Part shown: positions 42,282 through 51,389 of the stretch, one piece after another
How the letters are laid out: each line of letters opens with the position of its first letter
Position numbering within the stretch: position 1 is the first letter of the stretch
NCBI GenBank assembly: GCA_020555865.1
Contig: JAJCJJ010000005.1
Span: 172,354 to 236,353, forward strand
Origin: a bacterium 210917-DFI.7.65
GTDB lineage: Bacteria; Bacillota; Clostridia; Oscillospirales; Oscillospiraceae
DNA length: 64,000 nt
Reading direction: 5' to 3'
Translations under genes and position numbers: made by a program
Notes under the pieces: model-generated
The model's input: only the letters and a program-made list of their open reading frames with translations
Databases searched by the model: none
Told to the model about the DNA's origin: nothing

Positions 42282-44279
42282 TTACTTAACCATACCCAAG
42301 GCATATTCCGCAGCCAATCCCCGGTTCGTCCGGCGGATCAGATACGCAATTACAGCGGCAAAGCACAGCACTGCGATCAGACCGGGCAGGAAGCCAGCGC
42401 CCAGCGTACCCGTGGTGATCAACGTGCCGATCTGGAACACCAGGAAGCCCACGGTATACCCCACAGCCAGCTGCAGGCAGATCGCGCCAGCCAGCCATTT
42501 GCCGCTCTTCAGCTCAGAGCGCATGGCGCCGATGGCCGCAAAGCAGGGGGGGGTGAACAGATTGAACATCAAATACGCCAAAGCGGCAACTTTGGTGATG
42601 GCCACTACTGTGGCGACCTCCGCGCCGGCACCTTCCATCATCGCCAGCTCTTCCGTGTCGATCAGGTTTTCAAGGCCAACAAAGCAGACGGCCAGCGTGC
42701 CGACCACGTTTTCCTTGGCGATAAAACCCGTCACCGCGGCAGCGGCCAGCTGCCAGGACAGCACGCCCACAATGGGGATCAGGAGGTAAGCGAACGGATG
42801 GGCAATGGTAGCAAGGATGGAAGAATCCGCTGTTTCCGCCACCTGAAGGCTCCAGTTAAAGCTCTGCATCAGCTGCACAACGGTGTTGCACACCAGGATG
42901 ATGGTACCGGCTTTGATGATGTACGCTTTACCACGGTCCAGCATGGACAGCACGCCGATCTTCAGGCTGGGCGCCTTATATTCGGGCAGCTCGATGATGA
43001 AGAAGGACTTTCTGACCTTATAGCCAGTGATCGCGTTGACCAGCAGCGCGCACACCAGAATCAGGGCAATCCCCACAAAGTACATCATGGGCGCCACCCA
43101 GCCGGCATTGGGGAAAAACGCGCCGACGAACAGCGCAATGACGGGCATCTTGGCGCCGCAGGGCATGAAAGTTGCCAGCATGGCGGTGGAACGGCGCTCA
43201 CGTTCGTTGCGGATGGTGCGGCAGGCCATGATGGCGGGGATGCCGCAGCCGGTGCCGATAACAAAAGGAATCACGGATTTGCCGGACAGACCCACTTTCT
43301 TAAAAATCGGATCGAGCACCACCGTAGCGCGGGCCATATAGCCGCAGTCCTCCAGCAGGGCGATCAGGAAATACATAACCATAACCAACGGCAGGAAACC
43401 GATTACAGCGCTCACGCCGCCGATGATACCATCGACCACCAGGGACTGCAGGAACGGCGAGGCATTGACCATCCATTCCGAAACGACGCCCTGGAAGCTC
43501 TCGAGCAGCCCCACCAGCCAGTCGGCAATCGGAGGCCCGATCCAAGTCTGAGAGATCTGGAACACCAGGAACATTACACCGGCAAAGATGAGCAGTCCGG
43601 AAACGGGATTGGTCATCACCGCGTCGATTGTATCCTGTGAATTTTTCTCTTTTGTGAAAACCTTACGCGTTTCCACCTGGTTTACGATTTGATTGACAAA
43701 ATCAAAGCGTGCACGGTCGGCCTGTTCCACCTGATGCTTGTCAGTCAGGTCCACGCCAGTCTGCTCATAAGGTGCTTTCTGGCCCTGCCCTTTCAGGCCG
43801 GCAGCAGTTTTTACCACTTCGTTCAGACCGCTGGCCGAGGTAGAAACCGTTTTCACCACCGGACAGCCAAGCTTGGCAGCCAGCGCCGCTGCATCAATGG
43901 TCGTACCCTTTTTTTCGTTGATATCGCTCTTGTTCAGCGCCACGACCACAGGAATGCCCAGCTCCAGCAGCTGTGTGGTAAAAAACAGGCTGCGGCTCAG
44001 ATTGGTAGCATCTACAATGTTGATAATCGCATCGGGGTTTTCATGCTTGACATAGCTGCTGGTGATGCTCTCTTCCGAGGTGAAAGGCGACATGGAGTAT
44101 GCGCCGGGCAGATCAACTGCGATCAGCTCTTCCCCCTCATAATACATTTTCTTGATCGGACTCTCTTTTTTCTCTACGGTAACACCAGCCCAGTTGCCCA
44201 CACGCTCATTTCTGCCGGTCAGGGCATTATACATGGTCGTTTTACCGCTGTTGGGATTGCCTGCAAAAGCAATTCTCAT
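42282..44279 (-). CDS. feoB: Ferrous iron transport protein B
   Basis: A 665-residue iron transporter. The N-terminal G-protein domain has GNPNSGKTT (7-15), GVTVEKKE, DLPGAYS and NKSD; a helical spacer leads to about 8-10 membrane helices with the FeoB gate regions (GTGCGIPAIMACRT). The ATG at 44279 follows GAGGAGG. It lies in the operon feoA-feoB-Cys-rich protein behind a strong promoter with a DtxR-type operator, so it should be repressed when iron is plentiful. Confidence 0.96.
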   Translation of the reverse strand: MRIAFAGNPNSGKTTMYNALTGRNERVGNWAGVTVEKKESPIKKMYYEGEELIAVDLPGAYSMSPFTSEESITSSYVKHENPDAIINIVDATNLSRSLFFTTQLLELGIPVVVALNKSDINEKKGTTIDAAALAAKLGCPVVKTVSTSASGLNEVVKTAAGLKGQGQKAPYEQTGVDLTDKHQVEQADRARFDFVNQIVNQVETRKVFTKEKNSQDTIDAVMTNPVSGLLIFAGVMFLVFQISQTWIGPPIADWLVGLLESFQGVVSEWMVNASPFLQSLVVDGIIGGVSAVIGFLPLVMVMYFLIALLEDCGYMARATVVLDPIFKKVGLSGKSVIPFVIGTGCGIPAIMACRTIRNERERRSTAMLATFMPCGAKMPVIALFVGAFFPNAGWVAPMMYFVGIALILVCALLVNAITGYKVRKSFFIIELPEYKAPSLKIGVLSMLDRGKAYIIKAGTIILVCNTVVQLMQSFNWSLQVAETADSSILATIAHPFAYLLIPIVGVLSWQLAAAAVTGFIAKENVVGTLAVCFVGLENLIDTEELAMMEGAGAEVATVVAITKVAALAYLMFNLFTPPCFAAIGAMRSELKSGKWLAGAICLQLAVGYTVGFLVFQIGTLITTGTLGAGFLPGLIAVLCFAAVIAYLIRRTNRGLAAEYALGMVK

Positions 44280-44386
44280 ATCAATTTCTCCTCCTCTTTT
44301 CAGATTTTTTTGGAAAACCATCCAAAAAACGGGCGCCTCTCAGAGTTAGTTTTGGCAAACCTCCCGTCAAAAAACAGCGGCATGCC

Positions 44387-44416
44387 GCAATCGCAGTTTT
44401 TTCAAACTACGATTGC
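44387..44416 (-). other. Hairpin overlapping the feoA stop codon
   Basis: Arms GCAATCGTAGTT and AACTGCGATTGC, one wobble, in the feoA-feoB transcript. It could adjust the feoA:feoB ratio. Confidence 0.4.
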
Positions 44417-44614
44417 CTCTGCCAGCTGATTATCAATATTATATCTGCCGTCCTTGATGGATACGACACAGCTGTTCTTCAGCCGCGATACCACGGTGAT
44501 CGGCTCGCCGCTGTAGCAGCCCAGGGAGAACAGGAACGCGTCCATTTCTTCGTCGTCGGTGACGATCTCATGCACAATATATTCCCTGCCCAGCTCCGCC
44601 TGCGTCAGGTTCAT
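44402..44614 (-). CDS. feoA: Ferrous iron transport protein A
   Basis: A 70-residue SH3-like protein that works with FeoB at the inner face of the membrane: MNLTQAELGREYIVHEI at the N terminus, LFSLGCYSGEPITVVSRL, and a final IDNQLAEAIVV strand. The ATG at 44614 is preferred over an upstream codon because GGTGGGAAG precedes it. First gene of the feo operon. Confidence 0.9.
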   Translation of the reverse strand: MNLTQAELGREYIVHEIVTDDEEMDAFLFSLGCYSGEPITVVSRLKNSCVVSIKDGRYNIDNQLAEAIVV

Positions 44615-44636
44615 ACCGCTTCCCACCTTTCAATCC

Positions 44637-44656
44637 AAGTTAGGCTCATCTAACTT
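44637..44656. promoter_or_regulatory. DtxR/IdeR-type operator at feoA
   Basis: AAGTTAG-GCTCAT-CTAACTT, a perfect 7-bp-arm palindrome close to the DtxR consensus TTAGGTTAGCCTAACCTAA. It covers the predicted transcription start. Confidence 0.6.
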
Positions 44657-44661
44657 TTAAC

Positions 44662-44690
44662 AATATAGCACCGTCTCCCATATTTGTCAA
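44662..44690 (-). promoter_or_regulatory. Predicted strong promoter of the feo operon
   Basis: TTGACA, 17 bp, TATATT on the minus strand, directly next to the DtxR-type palindrome. Confidence 0.75.
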
Positions 44691-44822
44691 ACCTTTTTTC
44701 CGGAGTCCGCCGAAAAAAGCGCGCCGCAGCGGCGCCCAAAAGTCTGCTGCGATTTTTTCAGCCTGATGAACCAGCGTTTCTTGTCTTTTTTATCCGCTTT
44801 TTTGTAAAGCAGCAGCGGGCCT

Positions 44823-44852
44823 TTGTTGCATACGGTTGAAAATAGGTATAAT
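44823..44852 (+). promoter_or_regulatory. Predicted promoter of the DUF1275 gene
   Basis: TTGTTG, 18 bp, TATAAT, about 40 bp before the start codon. Confidence 0.45.
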
Positions 44853-44892
44853 ATGTGTGATACATTTCCCGGAAAGTGAGAGCGAGAACACA

Positions 44893-45576
44893 ATGGAAAA
44901 ACAGTTTCACGGACAGGCGTCCGAATCCCTGCGGCTGGGCCTGCTGCTGGCCGTGGTGGGCGGGTTTCTGGAAGCCTATACCTTTCTCAGCCGCGGCGGC
45001 GTGTTTGCCAACTGCGAAACCGGAAATCTGGTTCTGCTGGGCTTATATCTGGCTCAGGGGCAGATGGTCCGGGCCATGACCTATCTGCCCCCTATCCTGG
45101 CCTTTTTCTGCGGCGTACTGCTGACCAACAGCATCCGCCGCCGGGCCGCCTTCCATCCCAGGCTCCACTGGCGGCAGATTACTGTGCTGTTCGAGGCGGC
45201 TTGCCTGGCTGCAGTTGCTTTCATCCCTTACGGCCGCTGGGAGAACATCGCCGTCACGGCGCTGGTCTCCTTCGCCTGCTCCATTCAGGTGCAAAGCTTC
45301 CGCAAAGTACACGGCAGCGCATATGCCACCACCATGTGCACCGGCAACCTGCGCAGCGCCGCCGACAATCTGTACGCAGGCCTCGCCCTGCACGATGCCC
45401 CGGCCCTGCTCCGCGCCAGCCGGTATCTGTCGGTGGTGCTCGTGTTTGTGCTGGGTGCGGTGGCCGGCGCTTTCCTCACCCAGGCACTGGCCGAAAAGGC
45501 CGTTCTATTGTGTACCCTGCCCTTGTTGGCGGCCTTTGGCGTTATGTTTCTCCCCACAGGCGAAGCGGCGCCCTGA
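44893..45576 (+). CDS. DUF1275 (YoaK-type) membrane protein
   Basis: A 227-residue protein with about six membrane helices. The N-terminal LGLLLAVVGGFLEAYTFLSRGGVFANCETGN and the ATTMCTGNLRSAADNLY blocks are typical of DUF1275/YoaK, a family of unknown transport or scaffold function. The ATG at 44893 follows AAAGTGAGAG; an earlier in-frame start overlaps the promoter. It precedes aroD on the same strand by 76 bp, but aroD has its own promoter. Confidence 0.82.
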   Translation: MEKQFHGQASESLRLGLLLAVVGGFLEAYTFLSRGGVFANCETGNLVLLGLYLAQGQMVRAMTYLPPILAFFCGVLLTNSIRRRAAFHPRLHWRQITVLFEAACLAAVAFIPYGRWENIAVTALVSFACSIQVQSFRKVHGSAYATTMCTGNLRSAADNLYAGLALHDAPALLRASRYLSVVLVFVLGAVAGAFLTQALAEKAVLLCTLPLLAAFGVMFLPTGEAAP

Positions 45577-45586
45577 TCGGTACCGC

Positions 45587-45615
45587 TTGCCAAAACCGCC
45601 GCTTTGCGGTAAGAT
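45587..45615 (+). promoter_or_regulatory. Predicted promoter of aroD
   Basis: TTGCCA, 17 bp, TAAGAT, in the gap after the DUF1275 gene. Confidence 0.55.
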
Positions 45616-45652
45616 AGACAGAAACCATGTAGCTGCAGAAAGGAGTGCTTTT

Positions 45653-46414
45653 GTGAACACCGTAAACGTGCGCGGCCTGGAAATCGGTGCAGGACGCCCT
45701 AAAATCGCCGTGTCCCTTACCGGCGCTGCCCGGGAGGACCTGATTGCTCAGGCCAGAGCGCTGCCCGGGCTGGGCGCCGATCTGGCAGAATGGCGCATGG
45801 ATTGCTTTGCCCAAGTGGAAAACAGCGCCGCCGTAGAGGCCTGCCTCCGAGATCTGCGCCGCAGCCTGGGGGAAATGCCTCTGCTGGCTACTTTCCGCAC
45901 AGACCGGGAAGGTGGCTCGCATCCTCTGTCCGCCCCACACTATATCGCGCTGAACGAAGCAGTGCTCTCTTCCGGTCAGGCAGACCTGATCGACGTGGAA
46001 CTTTTTTCCGGCGGAGACTGTGTTCCGCACCTGGTGGCTGCCGCCCACAGCGCCGGCGTCCGCGTAGTGCTCTCCAATCACGATTTTGAAAAAACACCGC
46101 TCAAAGACGAACTGATCCGCCGCCTGTGCCGCATGCAGGAACTGGGCGCAGATCTTTTGAAAATCGCCGTCATGCCCCGCTGCCGCAGCGACGTGCTGCT
46201 GCTGCTGCAGGCCACGGAAGAGATGCTTTCCCAACACGCCCGGAAGCCTCTTATCACGATGAGCATGGGCGATCTGGGCATGGTCACCCGGATCTGCGGC
46301 GGTTTTTTCGGTTCTGCCGTCACGTTCGGCTCTGCCGCCCAGGCTTCTGCCCCGGGTCAGCTGCCTTCAGAGCACCTCCGCACCCTTTTGTCCTTGATGC
46401 CCTTTCCTTCCTGA
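45653..46414 (+). CDS. aroD: 3-dehydroquinate dehydratase, type I
   Basis: A 253-residue TIM-barrel enzyme of the shikimate pathway. The catalytic His143 (SNHDF) and Schiff-base Lys170 (LLKIAVMP) fall at the same numbers as in the enteric enzymes; SMGDLGMVTRI and the C-terminal SAAQASAPGQL complete the active site. The start is a GTG at 45653 after AAAGGAG. No other shikimate genes adjoin it; an aroK-like gene lies 20 kb away. It could serve aromatic synthesis or quinate/shikimate breakdown. Confidence 0.95.
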   Translation: MNTVNVRGLEIGAGRPKIAVSLTGAAREDLIAQARALPGLGADLAEWRMDCFAQVENSAAVEACLRDLRRSLGEMPLLATFRTDREGGSHPLSAPHYIALNEAVLSSGQADLIDVELFSGGDCVPHLVAAAHSAGVRVVLSNHDFEKTPLKDELIRRLCRMQELGADLLKIAVMPRCRSDVLLLLQATEEMLSQHARKPLITMSMGDLGMVTRICGGFFGSAVTFGSAAQASAPGQLPSEHLRTLLSLMPFPS

Positions 46415-46421
46415 ACACCCC

Positions 46422-46460
46422 GCCGTGTCCTCCGCTTTGCGAGAGGATACGGCTTTTTTT
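46422..46460 (+). terminator. Terminator after aroD
   Basis: Stem GCCGTGTCCTC/GAGGATACGGC followed by seven T residues. Confidence 0.8.
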
Positions 46461-46625
46461 ATGTTTGCGGCGCGCAGCGCCCCAACTGGCCGGCAGCTCT
46501 ATTTGCCTCGTGCAAAACAGCAGGCATTTTGAGATTTCCCGTTTGCGCCCCGTCAATTTTCTATTTTTTACAATGAATTTTCTTTTATTTTTTCCAATAT
46601 CGTCTCTTTTAACAAGTTTTCGACA

Positions 46626-46646
46626 TTATCCACATGGTTTTCCACA
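46626..46646 (+). other. Pair of DnaA-box-like 9-mers next to AT-rich DNA
   Basis: TTATCCACA (46626-46634) and TTTTCCACA (46638-46646), both fitting TTWTNCACA and 12 bp apart in the same direction. They are preceded by about 60 bp of very AT-rich sequence (46555-46620). The rest of the 46461-46719 gap is unassigned. Confidence 0.5.
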
Positions 46647-46719
46647 GCTTGTTTTTCTCGATTCCCTTTCATTCCGTTTTGGAACGCGGTTTCTATCTTG
46701 TTCTCGTCTGTCCTTTGCA

Positions 46720-46760
46720 AACAAACAGCGCTGCGAAGGCAATTCGCAGCGCTGTTTGTT
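46720..46760 (-). terminator. Terminator at the end of the peptide transporter operon
   Basis: A perfect 18-bp stem (AACAAACAGCGCTGCGAA and its complement) 9 bp after the M20 peptidase stop, with a T-rich tail on the minus strand. Confidence 0.75.
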
Positions 46761-46768
46761 GCTTTTGT

Positions 46769-48031
46769 TCACTCCACGCCCAGCATATCGCACAGGGAGA
46801 GCACATAGATCTGTCCGGCGTTCACCACGTCTTCAATGTCCACATTTTCATTGTAGGAATGGATCCCCTCAGTATTGGCGGGACCGTACTGAATGGTGGG
46901 AATTCCCTGGGCACGGTATGCCCGGGCATCGGAAGATGCCCACTGATAAGCAGGAATCACTTCCAGCCCCCAGACCGCCTCGGCGTTCTTCTTCACCGTC
47001 TGCACGATCACCGCGTCTTCATCGGTGTAATTGCCCTCGCTCTTCCAGTGCAGATCGTAGGTGATGCCCTCCACGCCGCACTCGGCAATGATGCTGTCCA
47101 GCATGTCCACGATCTCCTGGTGATCCACGCCGATAGGCAGGCGCACATCCACCGTGGCCTCGCAGTAATCGGGCACCATATTGGGCCGGGTGCCGCCGGA
47201 AATTAACCCCACATTCGCCGACACATGGCGAATCACTTCGCCGCTGCCCGGCTCGCCCACCTTCTCCTCAGTGGAGCGGATGGAGTTTTCCAGCGCATGG
47301 CGCTGGCTGTCCTTGAAATGGCCTTCGATGGTGGTCAGGCGGGGCAGTTTGTCCAGCACCTTTGCCATTTTCAAAATAGCGTTATCGCCCTTGAAGCCGC
47401 CCAGGCTCCCGTGGGCCGACTTGCCCGCGGCCTTGAGCACGATGTGCAGTCCGCCTTTCTGGCCAATCTCAATGTCGTTGCTGGACGTCGGTTCGGCAAT
47501 CAGGCAGGCATCAGCTTTCTCAGCATAGCCGTGTTCGCACAGCCAGGTAGAGCCGTACTCGCCGCCGCTCTCCTCATCGCTGACCAGATGCAGCCGGATG
47601 TTGCCCCGGAGCTCCGCGCCGGACTCCTTCAAGATCTTCATGGCAAACAGCAGCCCTGCCACGCCGGCCTTCATATCCGACGTACCGCGGCCCAGGATCT
47701 GTTTGTCGGTCACCGTGCCGCAGAAAGGATCGAAGTCCCACTGACTGCGGTCACCGGCAGGTACTACATCCAGATGGCCGTTCAGGATTACGCTGAAGCC
47801 CTCGTCGCTTCCCAGCTTGGCCACAATACAGGGGAACTCCGGATTGTTTCCAGTTTCCTCATAGGGGATGCCGGCCGCTTTGAGGTAATTCTCTACAAAA
47901 TCCACCACCGGGCGCTGGGAGCCAGTGGGGTTTTCACTGGGAATCTGAATCAGCTCTGACACGAGCTGCACCAGCTCGCCGCTCTTTTCCTGCGCCATTT
48001 GGTGCAGCTGTTCACGTGTAGGATGCGTCAT
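46769..48031 (-). CDS. M20 family metallopeptidase (ArgE/DapE/CPG2 type)
   Basis: A 420-residue cytoplasmic zinc peptidase or deacylase. Metal ligands lie in GHLDVVPAG (His), RGTSDMKAG (bridging Asp), SDEESGGEYG (catalytic Glu and ligand Glu), AEPTS and near the C terminus GIHSYNE (His). It has the dimerisation domain insert (residues about 205-320). The ATG at 48031 follows AAAGGAGA. It lies 143 bp after the OppF gene at the end of the Opp/M20 operon, so it probably splits imported di- or acyl-peptides. The substrate is open. Confidence 0.9.
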   Translation of the reverse strand: MTHPTREQLHQMAQEKSGELVQLVSELIQIPSENPTGSQRPVVDFVENYLKAAGIPYEETGNNPEFPCIVAKLGSDEGFSVILNGHLDVVPAGDRSQWDFDPFCGTVTDKQILGRGTSDMKAGVAGLLFAMKILKESGAELRGNIRLHLVSDEESGGEYGSTWLCEHGYAEKADACLIAEPTSSNDIEIGQKGGLHIVLKAAGKSAHGSLGGFKGDNAILKMAKVLDKLPRLTTIEGHFKDSQRHALENSIRSTEEKVGEPGSGEVIRHVSANVGLISGGTRPNMVPDYCEATVDVRLPIGVDHQEIVDMLDSIIAECGVEGITYDLHWKSEGNYTDEDAVIVQTVKKNAEAVWGLEVIPAYQWASSDARAYRAQGIPTIQYGPANTEGIHSYNENVDIEDVVNAGQIYVLSLCDMLGVE

Positions 48032-48174
48032 AAAACCTATCTCCTTTTTTGAAATCTGTCTTAGCCGGTTGCTTGCCGGAACGGCTTTCACTGTTGGAAA
48101 TGCACAAAGCCTCCCACCCGGCGCAGCCGGCGGCGTCAGCGCAGGCCGCGCGAAGCGGGAAGCTCTACAGTGTT

Positions 48175-49176
48175 TTAATGATACAAAAAACAGGCCACCT
48201 GATGGCCGTCGCCAATGTCCTGCAGGGTCGGGATTTCCCGGGTGCAGCGTTCGGTGCAGTTGGGGCAGCGGCCCGCCAGGGGACAGCCGACCTGATCGCC
48301 GATAGGGCTGGGAATCTCGCCCTTAAGCACAATGCGTTCCTTTTTCTGGAAAGGGGACTCCGGCGGAATCGCCGAGAGCAGCGCCTTCGTGTAAGGATGC
48401 AGCGGATTTTCATAAATCTGGGCTGCCCGGCACAGCTCCACCACACGGCCCAGGTACATGATGGCAATGCGGTCGCTGACGTGCTTGATCACGCCCAAAT
48501 CGTGGGAAATGAAAATGTAGGTCAGATTGTGCTGCCGCTGCAGCCGGTTGAACAGGTTGAGCACCTGGGCCTGGATGGACACATCCAGCGCAGAAACCGG
48601 CTCGTCGCACACAATGATTTTAGGCTTGAGCGCCAATGCGCGGGCTACGTTGATCCGCTGACGCTGGCCGCCGGAAAATTCGTGAGGATAACGATTCATA
48701 TGCTGGATGTCGAGACCCACTTCGCGCATCAGTTCCAGCACGCGCTCCTGGCGCGCTTTGGGATCGGTGATAATATTATGCACCTTCAGCGGCTCTGCGA
48801 TGATATCTTCGCAGGTATTGCGGGGATCCAGCGAGGAATAGGGGTCCTGGAACACCATCTGAATATCTTTTTTCAGCGCTTTCAGCTCTGCGCCTTTCAG
48901 CTCAAAAATATTTCTGCCCTGATATTCCACCGTGCCGGCAGTAGCCTTGTGCAGCTGGATAATCGTGCGGCCCAGCGTAGACTTGCCGCAGCCGGACTCA
49001 CCGATGATACCCAGCGTCTCTCCTTCGTACACATCCAGCGACACATCGCTCAACGCATGCAGGATTTGAGGCTTGGCGCCCAGTTTACGGCTTTTGATCT
49101 TGAATTCCTTGGTCAGGCCGCGAATCTTCATCAGCGGCTCCCGGCGCTCGATCTGCGCCGCCGTTGCTTCACTCAT
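48175..49176 (-). CDS. Oligopeptide/dipeptide ABC transporter ATPase (OppF/DppF type)
   Basis: A 333-residue ATPase: Walker A GESGCGKST, signature FSGGQRQR, Walker B IIVCDEPVSALD and the OppF C-terminal extension with a Cys cluster (GCPLAGRCPNCTERC) that binds an iron-sulfur cluster in many relatives. It pairs with the OppD-type ATPase encoded just upstream; the two genes overlap by 8 bp. The ATG at 49176 lies inside the end of the OppD frame, so translation is coupled. Confidence 0.94.
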   Translation of the reverse strand: MSEATAAQIERREPLMKIRGLTKEFKIKSRKLGAKPQILHALSDVSLDVYEGETLGIIGESGCGKSTLGRTIIQLHKATAGTVEYQGRNIFELKGAELKALKKDIQMVFQDPYSSLDPRNTCEDIIAEPLKVHNIITDPKARQERVLELMREVGLDIQHMNRYPHEFSGGQRQRINVARALALKPKIIVCDEPVSALDVSIQAQVLNLFNRLQRQHNLTYIFISHDLGVIKHVSDRIAIMYLGRVVELCRAAQIYENPLHPYTKALLSAIPPESPFQKKERIVLKGEIPSPIGDQVGCPLAGRCPNCTERCTREIPTLQDIGDGHQVACFLYH

Positions 49177-50185
49177 GGTTTGTGACGCCCTCCCCTCTCA
49201 CTAATTTCTTTTCGCCATTTTGACGATGGCAGGCCACAAAATGGCCCGGTTCCACTTCCACCAGAGGCGGCACGGATTTCCGGCATTCTTCCGTCATATA
49301 GGGGCAGCGGTTGTAGAAATTGCAGCATTGCCCCGTCAGGCGCAGATCCGGCGGTGTGCCGGGAATGGTGCGCAAATCTTCCTTCGCCTTGTCCGACAAG
49401 CGGGGAATGGAATCCAGCAATCCCCATGTATACGGATGCAGGGGATTCGAATATAAGGTTTTGGTGTCGGCGCTCTCCACCGTGTTGCCCGCGTACATCA
49501 CCATTACCTTGTCGCACATTTCCCACACCACGCCCAGGTTATGAGTGATGAGCAGAATGGATGTGTTCATTTCCTTCTGCAGATCCTTCAAAAGATCCAG
49601 CACCTGGGCCTGCACGGTTACATCCAATGCGGTGGTCGGCTCGTCGGCCAGGATAAATTTGGGCTTGCAACACACAGCCATGGCGATGATCACGCGCTGG
49701 CACATACCGCCGGAAAGCTCATAGGGATAGGATTCCATACGCTTTTCCGGCTCAGGAATGCCCACACGATTCAACGCATCCACCGCCATCTTCCGCGCTT
49801 CGGCTTTGCTCACCTTCTGGTGGGCGCAGATCATTTCCACCATCTGCTTGCCGATCTTGAACACCGGGTCCAGCGAGGTCATGGGGTCCTGGAAAATGGT
49901 GGCAATTTCCTTGCCACGGAATTCCAGCAACTCTTTATTGCTCATTTTCAAAATATCCCGATCTTCAAACAGGATCTCTCCGGCCACAATACGGCCCGTC
50001 TGCGGCGGCAGGAGGCGGATAATGGAGTTGGACGTGACGCTTTTACCGCTGCCGGATTCGCCCACAATGCCCAGCACTTCGCCCCGATTCAGAGAAAAGC
50101 TGACGCCGTCCACTGCCTTGGCCACACCGCTGGCGGTATAAAAATAGGTCTTGAGTCCGCTGACTCTCAGCAATGTTTCGCTCAT
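49169..50185 (-). CDS. Oligopeptide/dipeptide ABC transporter ATPase (OppD/DppD type)
   Basis: A 338-residue ATPase with Walker A GESGSGKSV, signature LSGGMCQR (usually LSGGMRQR), Walker B FILADEPTTALD and a C-terminal Cys set around GQCCNFYNRCPYMTEEC. The Cys in the signature motif is a small departure from the consensus. The ATG at 50185 follows AAGGAGG. It is part of the complete transporter formed with the OppF-type ATPase, two permeases and the binding lipoprotein. Confidence 0.94.
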   Translation of the reverse strand: MSETLLRVSGLKTYFYTASGVAKAVDGVSFSLNRGEVLGIVGESGSGKSVTSNSIIRLLPPQTGRIVAGEILFEDRDILKMSNKELLEFRGKEIATIFQDPMTSLDPVFKIGKQMVEMICAHQKVSKAEARKMAVDALNRVGIPEPEKRMESYPYELSGGMCQRVIIAMAVCCKPKFILADEPTTALDVTVQAQVLDLLKDLQKEMNTSILLITHNLGVVWEMCDKVMVMYAGNTVESADTKTLYSNPLHPYTWGLLDSIPRLSDKAKEDLRTIPGTPPDLRLTGQCCNFYNRCPYMTEECRKSVPPLVEVEPGHFVACHRQNGEKKLVRGEGVTNHE

Positions 50186-50195
50186 AGAAACCTCC

Positions 50196-51389
50196 TTAGC
50201 CTTCATAGCGCGCCTTCATCTCCGCGAAAGCTGCGCGAATGCGCTGCAGCAGAGCCGGATCCTGAAGGATATCCACCGCCGTCATCGCCAGGGCGCAGGC
50301 CCCCACGGCAATGGCCCGGTGGCCTTCCGGGCTGCCGGTAGACGCCAGAAATTCCGGCGAATGGGCACGCCCCGGGCCAACCCGCACATAGGACTGCAGT
50401 CCTGGGAACAAATGGGTCAAATTGCCCATATCCGTGCAGCCAATGCCCATTTCTTTGTCCCGAGGCTTTACGGTTTCGCCCAGCGCCGTGAAGTTGTTTG
50501 CCAAAAGCTCCTCCAGCACAGGATTGTTGCGGATATCCTCGTAGGACAGGGCAATGGGTTCATATTCAAACCGCGTATGGGTCAACTCCGCCAGATGGCG
50601 GCAGATCTCCAAAAAGCGGTCCACCAGTTCCAGCTTGTATTTCATACTGAAGGAACGAATGGTAAATTCCGCCGAACAGTGATCCGGAATATAGATCGCC
50701 TGATCGCCGCCGTCGCGGATGATACCAAGGATCTTGCCCCGGTCGGCAATCTCCAGGCGCAGCGCATTAAGGGTATTAAACAGTTCCAGCACCGGCGTCA
50801 GCGCACTGATGCCTTCTTCAGGCCACGTGGCCGCATGCGACTTCTTTCCGTAAAAATGGACACGCAAATCGGTTTTGGAATAGGAAATATCATTGACCAC
50901 CGTGTCGCAGGAAGAATGAAGCAGCATGCCCACGTCCACAGCGTCAAAGGCGCCGTGCTCGGCCATAATGATTTTGCCGCCGCCGCCTTCCTCTGCAGGG
51001 CAGCCAAATACTGTCACCTTTCCGCCCAGTTCGTCAATTACGCTGCGCAGCGCCGCACCGGCGCCCACGGAAATGGCACACATGATATTGTGGCCGCAGG
51101 AATGCCCCATGCCTTCCACCGCATCGAACTCACCGAAAATGGCGATATTCGGGCCTTCCTTTCCGGTATCATACACGCCTTTCACACTGGTTTCCAGTCC
51201 GCCAATCCCTGTTTCCACGGCAAAGCCGTATTTTTCCAGCAGCGCACTCATGGACTTGCAGGCAAAATACTCTTTGAAATTGTATTCCGGATTATTCCAC
51301 AAATCATCGGACAGCCGGCTCAACTCCGGCAGAATCTCATCCACCCGGCGGCGGATTCTCTCCTGATATGTCTCCATGTCCGCCCCCAT
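50196..51389 (-). CDS. M20-family amidohydrolase/dipeptidase (ACY1L2/AbgB-like)
   Basis: A 397-residue zinc hydrolase. The M20D-type metal sites are seen in EFDAVEGMGHSCGHN, PAEEGGGGKIIM and the later GIGCTDMGN and GPGRAHSPEF. The pattern fits the aminoacylase-1-like/AbgB branch that cleaves dipeptides or aminobenzoyl-glutamate. The ATG at 51389 overlaps the stop of the permease gene (TGATG); ATG at 51377, with GGGGG nearby, is an alternative. It lies within the transporter operon, between permease and ATPase genes, so it probably acts on the imported substrate. Confidence 0.88.
   Translation of the reverse strand: MGADMETYQERIRRRVDEILPELSRLSDDLWNNPEYNFKEYFACKSMSALLEKYGFAVETGIGGLETSVKGVYDTGKEGPNIAIFGEFDAVEGMGHSCGHNIMCAISVGAGAALRSVIDELGGKVTVFGCPAEEGGGGKIIMAEHGAFDAVDVGMLLHSSCDTVVNDISYSKTDLRVHFYGKKSHAATWPEEGISALTPVLELFNTLNALRLEIADRGKILGIIRDGGDQAIYIPDHCSAEFTIRSFSMKYKLELVDRFLEICRHLAELTHTRFEYEPIALSYEDIRNNPVLEELLANNFTALGETVKPRDKEMGIGCTDMGNLTHLFPGLQSYVRVGPGRAHSPEFLASTGSPEGHRAIAVGACALAMTAVDILQDPALLQRIRAAFAEMKARYEG

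Noticed and set aside
44687..44893. Minus-strand frame between feoA and the DUF1275 gene
   Set aside because: Lys-rich random-looking translation, no ribosome site, and it overlaps the DUF1275 promoter.
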